NCBI RefSeq assembly: GCF_018139145.2
Contig: NW_026114301.1
Location: 434,001-498,000 of the forward strand
Length of the DNA stretch: 64,000 nucleotides
Origin: Gymnogyps californianus
Lineage: Eukaryota > Chordata > Aves > Accipitriformes > Cathartidae
Reading direction: 5' to 3'
Shown here: piece after piece, positions 48,901-62,073 of the stretch
Position numbering within the stretch: the stretch's first letter is position 1
Layout of the letters: every line of letters starts with the position of its first letter
Translations under genes and position numbers: made by a program
The notes under the pieces: generated by a model
Told to the model about the DNA's origin: nothing
The model's database searches: none
Seen by the model: only the letters and a program-made list of their open reading frames with translations

Positions 48901-51900
48901 AGTTAATGCACTGTCTGCTTAATATTAATGAAAGTATCAAAATAAATAAGAGGTCAGTTGATCTGTTTAAAAAGTGATATTTGATTTGCTGCATTTGTTT
49001 AGTTTATGTTAGTATTCCCTTTGAACTACTACAAGGCTCTTCGCTCTTAATGTGAAATACTCTATAGTCATGCAATATTAATATGCTTACTTCATTGTAC
49101 TCTAGCTTGTAAGGTAAAGGTTTCAGACATTTCCCACCAGCTAATTCTTTCTATGGGCTTTAAGACTCACTCACATGCAGATCAGAACCAGATCAAACAA
49201 CTCCCTTCTGTAAATGACATATGTACATACATGTATAAATGGAGGAAAAGACCAGACAGAAACCTCATTAGAACACATAGCAAGATTACATGCTGCTCTG
49301 TTATCATAAGTTATTTTTATAATGTCACTGTTTGTAGTGAACTAGTAAAAACAGAGAATGTACTAGTATAGTAGCTGTACTAGACATTCTGTATACATTT
49401 GGAGTGGAACATACTTTACTTCAATTTCTAACAATCTTAACTTTTGTACTAGATATGGAATGTGGTCTCTCTGCCACTCGTCCACCTGCCAACACGCACC
49501 AGTGGGAAAAGCAGTGAAGTATCAAGCAGAGAGGTATAGTTCCTACTGAGCACACTGCAGCAGCGTCCTTTCCTCTCCTCTATGACATGCTATTATACTA
49601 CTTGCACACAGGGAGCATTTCAGTAACTTTAGCCAATAATTTCTATATGCTCATTCCTTATTTAATAGTTTTCCATATAAAAAAAAACAACAGATTTTTA
49701 CCTCTGAGGGAAGATAAAACAAAACAGTGCACTGTCCATTCTTCTTGGCCATTTTTTGTTAAAGGGCACCAAACTAGTCAAATGCAGAAAATATCCTGTA
49801 GTTCTAATTAACTTGCTTCCACTTTTACTTTCATTCTACTTACCTAAGCTGCTGAGTACTATTTCCTGCCAAACACTGACTGACATCACATTTGGATCAT
49901 TAAGCTCCTACCAGTCTTCCAGGACAATTATCTGAGAAATCAATAAAGTTGTTATTTTTTAATGTGGTTGCTAAGATGTTTTGAAATTGATCTTACAGGT
50001 TTTTTTATTACTATTGACTGATTTGTCAAAAAGAACACAAACAGGTCAACATAGCTCCTTTACTAATTGTCATTCAGCTAAATATCTATAAGCCATTAGG
50101 GACATGTAAAAGTCACAAATTTGTAGATGGAGAAGACTCACTGTGAAAATTTTAAAAAATTTCTGCCGCTTGAACAATTTTTATTCTAAATATGTGGTCC
50201 TTTCACATACCAAATCAGACACCTAGCAATTAGTCTTACTGAAGAGCTCTGTGATCTAGTATCATCTACTGTAATTATTTATTTTTACCAAAACCAGAAC
50301 CAGTAACAGTCAGAACTCTGCTAGGACTACTGTGTATGCTGTCTCTGAAAGGACATCACTTCCTCTCTTAACTGCTATTTTTCCAGAACTGTACACCAGA
50401 CAGATAAACAGGCACACTTTGTTGTCTTCTACTCTGTGGAATTATACGCTGTGTAATTTACTATACTTGTACAAAGTGGATGTAGAACTCTTCCATTCTG
50501 ACTTACCAGTGTTTTATTCTCATTTACACTTACTTTGTATAGGTGGAAATAGCTGCAGAAGATACAGAAGCTACAGAGGGGGAAAAGAGAAATTAGATCT
50601 TTAATGAACGTACAGAAATTTATAACTGATACTCTCCATGTTGAAACACCACAGATGGTAAGGTTAGTTTTTAAACCAGTGTGCTTTCCTTCACCACATT
50701 CAGAAATATTGCAATAGCATTTTGAACTTTTTGGATGTCTGTTGGCCATAATGACTTGCTACTACAGTTAGAAACTAGATCACAGATGTCCTACTGCTAA
50801 ATTTTATATCTAACTCCTGGGTTGGACTCCACACTATAAATTACTAAAACAGTCAGAAAAAACTTTTCATTTTCATATGTTACTTTCCATCCAGGATTCT
50901 ATTCTCCAGACAACTACTCAGACTCCTCTGTTCCATTATATGTGACTCCCTTAAAGCCCAAGATTTTAAGTGCTTTGCCTAAAGGACTCTAGCTACTTCA
51001 GTGAGTGTCACTATTAATTAAGGATACATGGAAGGAAACAAAGGAGCCAAAAAGCAGCCTTCTTGTATAGAAATATCACTAGAATACAAGGACATGGGTG
51101 ACAACACTAGGAAAAATTGGAAACGGGTAACAGGAAATGTTTGCAGCTGAAAGGAACAGTCAAGTGTCTCTTGTTCAAGCATATAAAGAGGCTGAATGAC
51201 TCAAAAATCAGTCTCAAACAGATGAAAAAATTTGGGCAATGATCTCAAAGTTTCAAAGGTAATGGATAAAGAAAAACAAAAATATTAACACAGATGAGCC
51301 TTTCAAAACCGTAAAAGATGCATTCTATTTTCTTTTTATATATTCTACTCTAACTTCACTGAACAAGGAATAAGTCATTCATAAAGCTATCAAACTAAAT
51401 AGTGAGCTAGAGAGTGAAAACTAGGAAGTTTTATAAATAAAGATGAACAGACGGAGCTTAGTGAAAAACTATAAATGGTTAACCATTACATAGTGACTGA
51501 TTTGTAACCAAGTGTTTTTTCACTCAGCAGTAGCTTAATTTTTGCTCCAAACCTACTACATTTCTGCTCAATGCAACAAGAAAGCATGCTAAAAACAGAT
51601 GACTGATTTCTGATAACTTTTAGCTAATTTCAAATTCTGGTTCCTAGCCACTGGCCTTCACAAGTGAAATTCTGCCACCATATCACTCAGGAGGACCTCT
51701 GAAAGGGACTGTAATTTAAGATACAGAAATTGTAATGCCTGAGTTGCTTATCATACAGAGAAGGACTAAGCTCTCCCCATTGAACTATTATCTTCATTTC
51801 CAGTTCCCCCAACTCCTCCACCTCCACTGAGATAGCCTGTACTGCACTCTTGAACTCTTCTGTAGTAATGACTATTGGGTCTACCAGGAACAGCTGTCAT

Positions 51901-52342
51901 GTTTAGTACAATCTGTTGGCAGCAATTATTGAAAGCATGTATGTCCAAATAACACAATCTCCATTTTTTCACTAAAAATTATAACAAGTAACATTTCTAC
52001 TTCTAGTCCTAGGAGAGTGTAAAAGAATAAAATGAGAAAATGTGAATACATCTATTTACTAAGGAAAGAAATAAATCTAACTGAGAATGTTTGGCAGACA
52101 GCAGCTTAGCTTCACAAGCAAATATTTAGTTATCTGCAATTGACAAGTAAGCAGAAACATTAATTAGTTAGATGTTTTAAAACTGGGCACATAATATAGC
52201 ATTAATGTTATAATGCTTAATTTTAAAGTAAACAATACTGTCATAGGAAAGTTTGTGTTTGTAGATAGTAGCACTATAATTTCTAGTTTTATTAACATAA
52301 TTTTATGCATCTATAAAGCACATCACCAGTCTTGGCATGTGA
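45940..52342. other. 6.4 kb without recognised genes or repeats
   Basis: AT-rich DNA. Open frames of 60-106 codons at 46.4, 46.7, 47.6, 49.1, 49.6 and 50.4 kb show no family, splice or coding signature. Could be distal 5' sequence or a first intron of SNCAIP, or intergenic. Confidence 0.5.
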
Positions 52343-52347
52343 CCAAG

Positions 52348-53202
52348 TGTATTGGGTTTACATGGCAAGGTTTTGGTAGCGGGGGGGCTGCAGGGGTAGC
52401 TTCTGTGAGAAGATGCCAGAAGCTGTCCCCATGTCCGATAGAGCCAGTTCCAGCCAGCTCCAAGACGGACCCGCTGCTGACCAAGGCTGAGCCAGTCAGC
52501 GACGTTGGTAGCGCCTCTGTGATAACATATTTAAGAAGAGGAAAAAACTGCTGTGCAACAGCAGCTGGAAGAGAGGAGTGAGAATATGTGAGAGAAACAA
52601 CTCTGCAGACACCAAGGTCAGTGACGAAGGAGGGGGAGGAGGTGCTCCAGGCGCTGGAGCAGATTCCCCTGCAGCCCATGGTGAAGACCATGGTGAGGCA
52701 GGTTGTCCCCCTGCAGCCCATGGAGGACCACAGTGGAGCAGATATCCACCTGCAGCCTGTGGAGGACACCACGCAGGAGCAGGTGGATATGCCCTGAAGG
52801 AAGCTGGAGCAGGGGAAGAACATGAGGAGGAAGGAGTGGCAGAGACAACACAATGAACTGATCGCAACCCCCATTCCCCATTCCCTCTGTGCTGCTTGGG
52901 GGGAGGAGGTAGAGAAGTCAGGAGTGAAATTGAGCCCAGGAAGAAGGGAGGGGTGGGAGAAAAGAGTTTTTAGATTTGTTTTTATTTCTCATTATCCTAC
53001 TCTGATTTGATTGGCAATAAATTAAATTAATTTCCCCAAGTCAAGTCTTTTTTGCCCGTGACAGTAATTGGTGAGTGATCTCCCTGTCCTTATCTCAACT
53101 CATGAGCTTTTCGTCATATTTTCTCCCCCGTCCAGTTGAGGAGGGGGAGTGATAGAGCAGATTGGTGGGCATCTGGCAGCTAGCCAAGGTCAACCCACCA
53201 CA
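52348..53202 (-). mobile_element. Solo LTR, family B
   Basis: 855 bases from TGTATTGGGTTTACATGGC to CAACCCACCACA in plus sense, so it is transcribed leftward. Perfect 5-base target duplication CCAAG at 52343-52347 and 53203-53207. This fixes the true LTR ends. The GC-rich internal array is about 300 bases shorter than in copy 1, so unit number varies between copies. Confidence 0.93.
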
Positions 53203-53207
53203 CCAAG

Positions 53208-56200
53208 GTCTAAGTGTATTCACTTTACTGAAAATAAATGCAGTTGGCTAGGCAATGTTGTAAGAAGATGGTTATTCAAGTTTTCCAACAAAGGAAAATT
53301 TCTTTTACTACCTATTTTTCCCCCATACACATACATTGGAACAAGCAACAACACTCCAGGTAGGATCTGTCCCAGTTCCAGGAAGAGAAAACAGCTTTAA
53401 TACCATTCAGAACAAATCAGTAACAGTTGCAGCTGCCAAGATTAGCTAGGAAGTACTTCTGGGCACAACACTTTAAAGATAGTGCAAGTATTCTATCACT
53501 GAACTGTTACAGAAATATACACTCTAAGATGCAAAATTGAGGTATTACTGGAACCTTGGGCATTGATTCACTCCACTTCTCTTTAGACAACTGAGAAGTC
53601 TACATTAGGAAGCTAATCACAGTAGGTTTGTTCCATAGTGAATATAAATGACAGGCATCCATAGAAAATTCAGATTTTTGGTGGGATGGACTATTTTCTC
53701 ATGTTGTCTATCAATTTGTAGCTATCTATGATAGAGGAATCTTACATGAGTTCTAATTTAGGCATCTCAGTTAATTGGGATGAATCTGGACATTATTGCA
53801 AAAAAATGATATGCAGCTTGAAAGGACAAATTGGTCTAGTTCATAGCAATTCAGTACCACAAAATATCTATGAAGACAACAAAATACAGAATTGTTTCCT
53901 ATAACTCAATACTTTTTTTTGCATTTAACACACAAAGACTTTCTTGTGACATCAGGCTAGAAAGGACCAGTTTTCTAAAAACATGTGGTTTACCAGATGG
54001 CAACAAGATTTTAACAATGTCTCCAGATAGAAAAACTCTATTGGAACTAGTTGGTCAGGTGGTTTATGTCAAACTTCAGATGGAGTTCTGATGTGAAAGT
54101 GCTTCTTTTACCAGCAAGCTGTAAGTTTCATAACAAATACACCATAAAAAAAGCAGTTTGCTTCATATGCATCTCAGGTCAGTTTCTGAGCACAAAACCT
54201 ACAATTCATAGAGATTACACCAATTCCACTGAAGGGACTACTTGACTGTAGATTCACACAAAGAATCCCCATTACTCCTAAGGGGCTTATGGGAGAGTTT
54301 CCATAAGAAATTAGGCACTTCTGTAGAACTGTAAATGTTAAAGACATTAATGTGTCCTTCTAATTGATAGATTCAAATGGTGACAGAGCCCATCACCAAA
54401 ATACTTACTAAATCACATTCTCTTCTGTAAGATTACTCAATTTCCCATTTGCCTGAAAGTTAGTTAAGGCTTATTCAAATTCTCTAAAGATACAGCAGGA
54501 CCATTTAAGCAGTAATTTCCATGCTGAGGAAACTGGATCTAATTAAGATCCATGTGTTCTTTCAGAATCAGTGGACAGGCTCACTAGAATAGAAAATACT
54601 GTTGTGTATTTGCATATATAAGGAAAACAGGAGTGCACCTAACAAGCAATTCTACTGAATACCCTGCACTGCCTTATATGCTACAGAGCCTAAACTTCAG
54701 ATTTACACTGAATAGCTAAAAAGGATTTCCTGCTAGCATAACTGAGATTCACTTACTGGATTGAAGAATAAATAGTGCTGCCAAATCAGTCTCAAAACCT
54801 GAACTTGGGGGAAGGGAATTCAGACCCTAAGCGTAGCGAGATATGTGCACTTCCCAGTTCAGATCTTTGAAAAGCTACCTATGTGTCTAGAAAACATTAG
54901 ACATTGATTGTGTTTTCATCAATGAATGAGGTAGCAGTTCTGGCATTAGCTGCACTGGCTCCAAATCACCATCTCTCTCAGCCAGAACAGGGCACTTCAG
55001 AGCACTCCACAGGTGTGAATGAGGGATACAATAAAAAAAGATTACTATCTTTTTATTAACACACATGACATTTAGTTTTCAAAACAAGAAAGAGAATTAT
55101 TTTCTTCTTTCTCTCTGCAGAATTATGGTGAGGTAAATACAACATTGGCTATTTTTTCATTTTCACAATTTTATGGTAGCAATTTCCCTCAAAGAGGATT
55201 ATGTATTATGTTGCCATCCAGGAGGTCCATGTCTAGAAAAACTGTGATTCGCAAATATTTCTAAAAGATTTTTTAAGTGCTGTAATTTTTCAAACATCCT
55301 ATTTGGTTTAAACCATTCCCTTTAGGGGAAAAGAATTTGTGTGTCTGTTGGTCCTGATGAAACTTACATTTTTCACATTGCAGTTGCAAATCTAAAATAC
55401 ACTTAGGGAACATTATATTACACTATACCTGAACTTAAAACATGGGTTTCACTTTCTTCCCCATCACAGCAATCAATCTTAACATGGTTTGAGAATGTTT
55501 TTTTTAAAAAAACGTTTGTTCTTGGATCCCAACCTTTTGCTTCAGGAGCCAAAATCACAGCGATGGGTTGATATTGCAATCCTTTTTTTGCAAGTTCTCA
55601 TAAGATTGAATTTATGATTAATCACACTGCACTATCCCAATAAACAAAAACAACCTCTGAAATTGCAAGTTCTCAACAATACGTAAAGAGCAGCTCTGTT
55701 AAGGAGGTCCATGGGAGGGCTTTTTCTTTGCTTATTTAAAAAGTGATGAAAAAACTTGAGATCAATGAATGGACTAAAACTAAACAAAAACAACTGAACC
55801 AAGGAAAGGAATGATTACATTTCCTATCAAGCTATGAATACGAATAAATTAGATTAGAAGCACAATCTGGATCAATCAGTAATAAAATAGAACATGCATA
55901 ACTGGGAAACCCGCCATTGGAGCAACTAATATACAAACTCTCAAGTTTAAACTGGACAGCTAGTAACTAGCTCATTGTACCTCCCCTATGCTATAAAAAT
56001 ATTTTCTTAAGCAGAGCTACCCAAAGAAGTCTTCAAATACATTTGTTTTGAATATCAGTATTTTAATTATAACACTATACCCAGGATAAAATACATTCAC
56101 ATACAGATCAGGAGACTGTATATGACGAAACTTTCCCTGGAAAATTATGATTGAGCAGAAACATCAGGAATTAACAGGAATTTCTCATTTTAGAAATGTG

Positions 56201-56610
56201 AAATCTGACCTGAAAAGCTTGCTTAACAAAGTAAGCTTAAAAGATACACATTTTTTTTCTCTACTTCCTGCAAGATTTTAGAAAAAAGATGACACTTCTA
56301 TTTCAAAGTGTGACTCCTTGTAGAAAACACACACAGAATGATATTTGTGATTACTAGAAAAAAGTCCACTGCAAACTGAATTTATGACTTCACAAGTGAA
56401 AATACAGCAGCTGAACAATCAATAAGGTTGAGTGTTGATATTTCATAACTACCTCTTATATCAGTATGTTCTATGACACAAATTTTATTTCATGTCACCT
56501 ATCTGATCTACTTTAAATATCAATGACAATGCAGGAAGTTCATAAACATGAATCCTCAGGAGGCTTACACACATCACTGAGAATAGTAAAATGAATGGTT
56601 ACACATCTGC
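53208..56610. other. 3.4 kb without recognised genes or repeats
   Basis: AT-rich DNA. Nothing recognised. Confidence 0.5.
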
Positions 56611-56615
56611 AGCCT

Positions 56616-57215
56616 TGTTGTGGTTTAACCCCAGTCAGCAACTAAGCACCATGCAGTCCCTTCCCCCTCCCCCTCCCAGTGGGGTGAGGAGGAGGAAAGG
56701 AAAGTAAAAGTAAAACTCGTGGGTTGAGATAAGAACAGTTTAATAACTAAAGTAAAATATAATACTAACAATAGTAATAATGAAATATAATAATAATAGT
56801 AATGAAAAGGAATATAACAAAAAAAGGAAGGGGGGGGGAAGGAAAAAAACCAGTGATGCACAATGCAATTGCTCACCACCCACTGACCGATGCCCAGTTA
56901 GTTCCCGAACCGCCATCCCCGCCTCCCGGCCAGCTCCCCCCTGTTTATATACGGAGCATGATGTTCCATGGTATGGAATATCCCTTTGGCTAGTTCAGGT
57001 CAGCTGCCCTGGCTATGCTCCCTCCCAGCTTCTTGCACACTTGCTTGCTGGCAGAGCATGGGAAACTGAAAAGTCCTTGGCTTAAGATAAGCCCTACTTA
57101 GCAACAACTAAAACATCAGAGTGTTATCAACATCATTCTCACACTAAATCCAAAACACAGCACTGTACCAGCTACTAAAAAGAAAGCTAACTCTGTCCCA
57201 GCCGAAACCAGGACA
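56616..57215 (-). mobile_element. Solo LTR, family A
   Basis: 600 bases, TGTTGTGGTTTAACC to GAAACCAGGACA in plus sense. Perfect 5-base duplication AGCCT at 56611-56615 and 57216-57220. Confidence 0.93.
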
Positions 57216-57220
57216 AGCCT

Positions 57221-58216
57221 GAACTTTGAGATGAATACAAGCAAATTGTGAATGTGCATTTTTCAAATGATTGCACCTATTATTTTCTACTGACTCATGG
57301 TTGTTGGAAGAAATGAATAATACATTTTAATATAGTATAGAGGTTCAACAATCACAAATACAGACAGTATATATGGGTATATATCCATCTTCTATGCATG
57401 CATAATACTAAATCTATAGGTTGTCATCTGTTTTTAATACTAAAACACCAAATAATTTATAATGAACTGTAAAATATATATAGAACACTGCATCAATCAC
57501 GTACAAGTACTAATGTCCAACATTTCTGTAAATCCTCCATTAAACTTAGATTTTAGACTGAACTAAAGACTTATATGGATCAAGTCATTGTTGCTTGGAA
57601 TACTAAAAGAGAGACATAAAATGCTGTGCTATTTCATGTCAAGATTATTTGCAGATCACTTTGTTATTTCAAAGAATACTAGTGACTGAAATACAGTACA
57701 CTCCACAGTAAAGCTAATGCTTATTCCTTTTCCTTAATTCAGGAGGCAAACTACTAAATGAAAATTGGGAGATCAGCTTACAGTGCTCCTAAATTATTTG
57801 ATGAAGTCTATACCCTGCTAATGCAAGCAAAGAAAAAGGAGAGCCTTGTGCAGCTATTTAAATACTATTCGAATGCTAACAAAAGTCTTGCTTTGCATTT
57901 ACACATTCCACATCAAGTCTTACAAAGTGATTCTATTATAAACCATTAGTCAAACCAACAATCACTACTTGTTATGTATGGAAAACATACAGAAAAATGA
58001 AAATTCAACCATTATATCCTGAATGGCTGCTGAAAGTACACAGCCTATGCATTACCTAAAAATCCTTTGTAATAACCTAAAAATTTACCAAAGTAAAGAA
58101 ATGTCACATGAGAACATGTGTGTGTGTACGCATTATGCTTGTATTTACTTAAGCAAGAATTCAGAAACATGAATTCTCAAGAGATTTAAACATAACACTG
58201 AGAAAATTAATGGTTA
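57221..58216. other. Unassigned DNA flanking a provirus
   Basis: AT-rich, with a short (GT)n near 58120. A 63-codon open frame at 57758-57949 has no recognisable content. Confidence 0.5.
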
Positions 58217-58734
58217 TGTTGTCCCAAAAATCAGGATTCTTTCACCCGATGTCCAAAAAAAGCCGATTAACACACAGAGTCGAGATATTTGTTTATTTCA
58301 TGTCTGCGCGGAGATGGGTGCTAGGTGGTAACTCCACAAAGCTAGCACACCTGGTTAACACACGGTAAAGCATTTTATACCTTTCAAGCAACAGTTATCA
58401 GTATTTTTACAGTTTTGCTTAGTTACTCTCGTTCCTATTGGTTCTCGCAAGTCTCATCTCCACTTAAAGTCGCAGTGTCCTTTTTTACTGTGCATGTTCT
58501 GTGAGGAAGGGGCTTCTGTTGGTAGGGGGCTCTCCCTACTCAAGGGTGGGTTTTCTAGTATGTTAATTAGGATAGTTCACTCACAGTTCAAGTAGCTCTT
58601 TGGTTGCCCCTGTGCTTATCTTGGTATGTCTTTACCCACTGACTTATGGTGTCATCATCTTGTTTCTCTTCTCAAGGTCACGCCTCGTTAACTAAATAGC
58701 ATCCTTTGTTTTTGTTTCTCGCATATCTCCAACA
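58217..58734 (-). mobile_element. 3' LTR of the class I provirus
   Basis: On the minus strand it begins TGTTGGAGATATGCGAG directly after the polypurine tract and ends near GGGACAACA. The promoter TATAAAA is at 58379-58373 and the AATAAA signal at 58297-58292, about 80 bases apart, as expected for a short R region. The 3' boundary is taken from the TGTTG inverted ends and could be off by a few bases. The target duplication cannot be tested because the 5' LTR is outside. Confidence 0.8.
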
Positions 58735-58747
58735 ATTCCCCCCTTTG
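58735..58747 (-). other. Polypurine tract of the class I provirus
   Basis: Minus strand TCAAAGGGGGGAAT immediately before the LTR start; the usual plus-strand primer for retroviral reverse transcription. Confidence 0.85.
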
Positions 58748-58782
58748 AGACTTAGATAAATAGTTCTTATTTAAAATAAGTC

Positions 58783-60062
58783 TCACTTAGATCTTTTAAT
58801 TCTAAAATTTCCATCTCTGGGAGATTTCAAAATTTTCCAAAACTGCTCATAGGTTCCTTCCCATTGACATATGTCTCGCTGGAATTTTTCCCTGTCCTTT
58901 ATAGGGAAGTTTTCAAGTTTGAGGGATTTATCTCCCTCTGTCATGAGCGTGCATACCCTGGGTGATTGCATTAGAGCAATTTGCTTCATCATGTGCCAAA
59001 CCTTAAAATACAGTATGATTATAAGCAGTAAACATAAACATGTTAGCAATAACAAGATCACAACAGGGTGTAGTATGAGATTAAGAATGCCTGTTGTCTT
59101 GGGTGACCATCTAAGGAAGGCTTCCCACCACCTGTGTTCTCCACCTTTCTTCACCCGGTCCAAAACACGATGTATCTCTTCTGTGTCATGGTGAATGGTG
59201 ATTAAAGTCCTTTGTCCCTCTTCTCGGGCACGTTCCAGCAACTGGCGTAGATCATTATGTTGCAAAAATTTTTTTTCACCAGTGTGAGATCCATCCCAAT
59301 GGGAGTAAGCAATAGATCCTTAACTAAAGTATAATTGGATTGTATTAGCTGATAAGTCGTAACCGGAGCTGAATAGTTGAAATCACATCCTATAATGTTA
59401 GTAAAGTTACAAATGCAAGTATTTGAGTGATTTTTTATCCCGACAGTAATATTATCTACAACTATAAAATTACATAGAGTTCTTATACACACACATCCTT
59501 TCCCAATATATATGAGTACAGTTCCAGGGCTTTCTTTCGGATGTATCTCGAAGTGACAAACATTTTGCCCAGTGTCAAGACAAATGTCTTGAGCTTTGAT
59601 GGTATTACTTTCGCAAATAAATCCCTGTTGTTCCCGTACCATACCTGCATCAACTTCAACAGTCTGCCATCTGTTATTGTCTCGTTGTGCCCATACTCTA
59701 TGCTCTAGTGGATAAAGTACAGTCCCATTGTGATTTAAGCCTAACGCAACGATCGGGTAGATGGTTTTTACCGATGCATTCTGTATGGTTACAACAAAGG
59801 CCGTGGCTTTGTTATGGATAGGATTGTGAGTGAAATTGCCCAGATACCACCATGACTGGAATTCTCTTTCAAATGCAGTTGCCTTTTCCCAGATTATTTT
59901 CCGAATTTCAGTAGGTAAGGTGCCATCTTCACCTTCTCTTACAATTGCTGCTATTGTATATTGCACCCACAGTTGAGCCTGGATACAACTAAGAGCTAGA
60001 GAAATATTATTTTGGGCTATACCAAGTGCATCTATGATTATTGGTGGTCCTTTTCATTAACC
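58783..60062 (-). pseudogene. ERV env, transmembrane-type part, frameshifted
   Basis: An open frame from about 60062 to 59202 is followed, in another frame, by 59265-58783. The join lies at the A/T homopolymer 59264-59277. Visible features are an alpha-helical start, many N-glycosylation sequons, Cys-rich blocks, a membrane anchor (VVILLLLTCLCLLLIIILYF) and a cytoplasmic tail of roughly 60 residues. I see no gammaretroviral CX6CC motif, and most of a surface subunit is absent. Only the broken state is described. Confidence 0.7.
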
Positions 60063-60201
60063 CTTTCCTGCTGAGGCAATATATCAGACAACAGCCATTG
60101 ATGAGTTCCTAAGGGAGGATCACAGTGGATGTTCTAATTTTTTTTTAAATCATGTGTGGCTGTACTAAGTTTGTTTGCAAGTACTTCATATCTATGCTGT
60201 T

Positions 60202-60800
60202 TCAGACTCCCAATCCTGTCCCTAGGATACCAGTTACATTTCTTTTTACTCGATTTGGAAGGGTAAGAGACTGCCCATGTAACCATGCTAACCATCCTGT
60301 ATAGGACATACTTATGAATGGTGAACAGGCTGGTTTAACTGCAGAGATATTAATCTGCATTGATAGTTCTACCCGTTTGAGGGACCATGATGGATTAAAC
60401 AAAAGTCGTTGTTGTCCAACCCTTTTAACGACATATGGTCCAACTCTAGCTATCTGGGGGGTTATTTCCTTTAGTAATATCCTAATTACTTCCCTAGCCC
60501 CATTGTTGCGACAAGGGAAAGTCTCAGGCCATCCGGAAAACATATCCACTAGAACAAGTAGATACTTATGTTGTCCACATTTTGGTAATTCAGAGAAATC
60601 TATTTGCCAGTATTCCCTAGGGGTTATTCCTCTTTTTACGTCACCTGCTGGTGGCTTTCTTTGTATTTTGGGATCATTTACACAAGTTTCATCTCTTTGC
60701 TATTATATCTGCATTTGTCTGCATTTTTGGCCCTACAGCGTATCTCTTAACACTGCTTATCATAGCATTGGCTCCCATGTGAGTTTCTTCATGTAGCTTC
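60202..60800 (-). pseudogene. ERV integrase fragments
   Basis: A His-containing N-terminal zinc-domain start (LHEETHMGANAM) near 60790, then a stop and frame change near 60690, then the core start (WQIDFSELPKCG, LVDMFSGWPETFP). The sequence jumps directly from EVIRILLKEI to PQIARVGPYVVKRV, so the core region holding the second Asp and the Glu is deleted. The C-terminal part ends at 60202. Confidence 0.75.
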
Positions 60801-60849
60801 TTGAGGAGAGCTTCCATCGTTTTTTTTAATTTCATCAAAACTACTCCGA

Positions 60850-62040
60850 CACTCTGGAGTCCATTCTAACAACTCCCCACAAGGCCCTTTGTGGCTGCGT
60901 ATAAGGGCTTGGTTGTAAGTCTGAAATTGGGGATCCATATCCAGCAGAATCTGGCTATTCCCAGAAAGTTTAGCAGGCTTACTGTGGCTTCTGTACAAGT
61001 CTGTTCTGTATCATCTGCTCCAATTAAGATATCGTCCACATACTGTAAGAGAGTAACATTATCATTATTAGTTTGCCATTGTTCTAATTCTTTGGCCAGT
61101 ACTTCACCGAACAAAGTGGGACTATTTTTAAATCCCTGGGGAAGAACAGTCCAACACAGTCGTCCTTTCCTTCCAGTAGTCGGATTCTCCCATTCAAAAA
61201 GCGAAGAGTGTTTGACTCTGTTCATCCACTGGAATGCAGAAGGCGACATCTTTTAGGTCCAACACTGTAAAATAGGCATTGTTTTCGGGTACAGATGCTA
61301 ACAAAGTATAAGGGTTAGACACTGTAGGATGTATGTCTTTGGTTATCCAACTTATAGCCCTCAAGTCCTGCACTAATTGGTAATCCTGGGAGTGAGGCTT
61401 TCTCACCGGTAAAACCGGTGTATTGTATTCAGATTGACATTCTCTGAGCAGTCCATATTGAATAAAGGTATTTATCAGGGCTTCGAGGCCCTTGCGAGCT
61501 TCCAGCCTAATAGGATATTGATGCACCCTTACTGGTTTTGCCCCCTCTTTTAGTTCTACTTTAATCGGACTCACATTTTTTGCTTTACCTGGGTTTTTTT
61601 TTGAAGCCCATACCAGGGGAATTACCACATTTAATACAGCATCCGGAATATTCTCTTCAGTTTCTTCCGGTGTTTCATCTGTCAGCAAGCAGATCTGAGC
61701 TCTCCAGGCAGTTTCAGGTGGGATATGGAGCTGTACAGCATTCTTAGAAAAGGTTACTTGTGCATTTAGTTTGCATAATAAATCTCGCCCCAATAAAGGT
61801 AGGGGGCATTCTGGCATGTATAGAAACTCATGAATTAATTTAGCTCCCCCAGTTGTGCATTCCATTGGTTGTAAAAATGGCCTTAACATTCTTTTTCCCT
61901 TTGCCCCAACAATAGGTATAGTTACTTTACTTAGAAGTCCTTTACAAGTGGTGACTACTGAATGAGTAGCCCCACTGTCAATTAAAAAAAAATCTATGGT
62001 CTCGTTCCCCAGCTTAACTGGAACCAGGGGATCAGCTGGG
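60850..62040 (-). pseudogene. ERV protease and reverse transcriptase, frameshifted, RNase H missing
   Basis: Protease: LIDSGATHS with the catalytic DSG at about 61985-61955, and the flap-distal GRDLL motif. RT: an N-terminal part in the frame 61889-61194, with QYPIRLEARKGL and VLDLKDVAF. After a frame change near 61200 come LPQGFKNSP and the catalytic YVDDILIG in 61249-60866. A short RT thumb-connection remnant follows, then sequence passes straight to the integrase N-terminus, so RNase H is deleted. Confidence 0.82.
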
Positions 62041-62073
62041 GAGATTTTAATGTTCTCCCCTGGTCCCCTTCAT

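Noticed and set aside
52578..52856. 92-codon Gly/Ala-rich frame
   Set aside because: Contained in a family B solo LTR with perfect target duplications.
1168..57085. Recurring peptide ending SQLLAHLLAGRA in open frames at about 1.2, 10.8, 21.6, 45.6 and 56.8 kb
   Set aside because: It is the antisense reading of family A LTRs; its conservation follows from shared element ancestry, not from coding constraint.
57758..57949. 63-codon open frame
   Set aside because: No family resemblance, no splice or promoter context, length within chance in AT-rich DNA.
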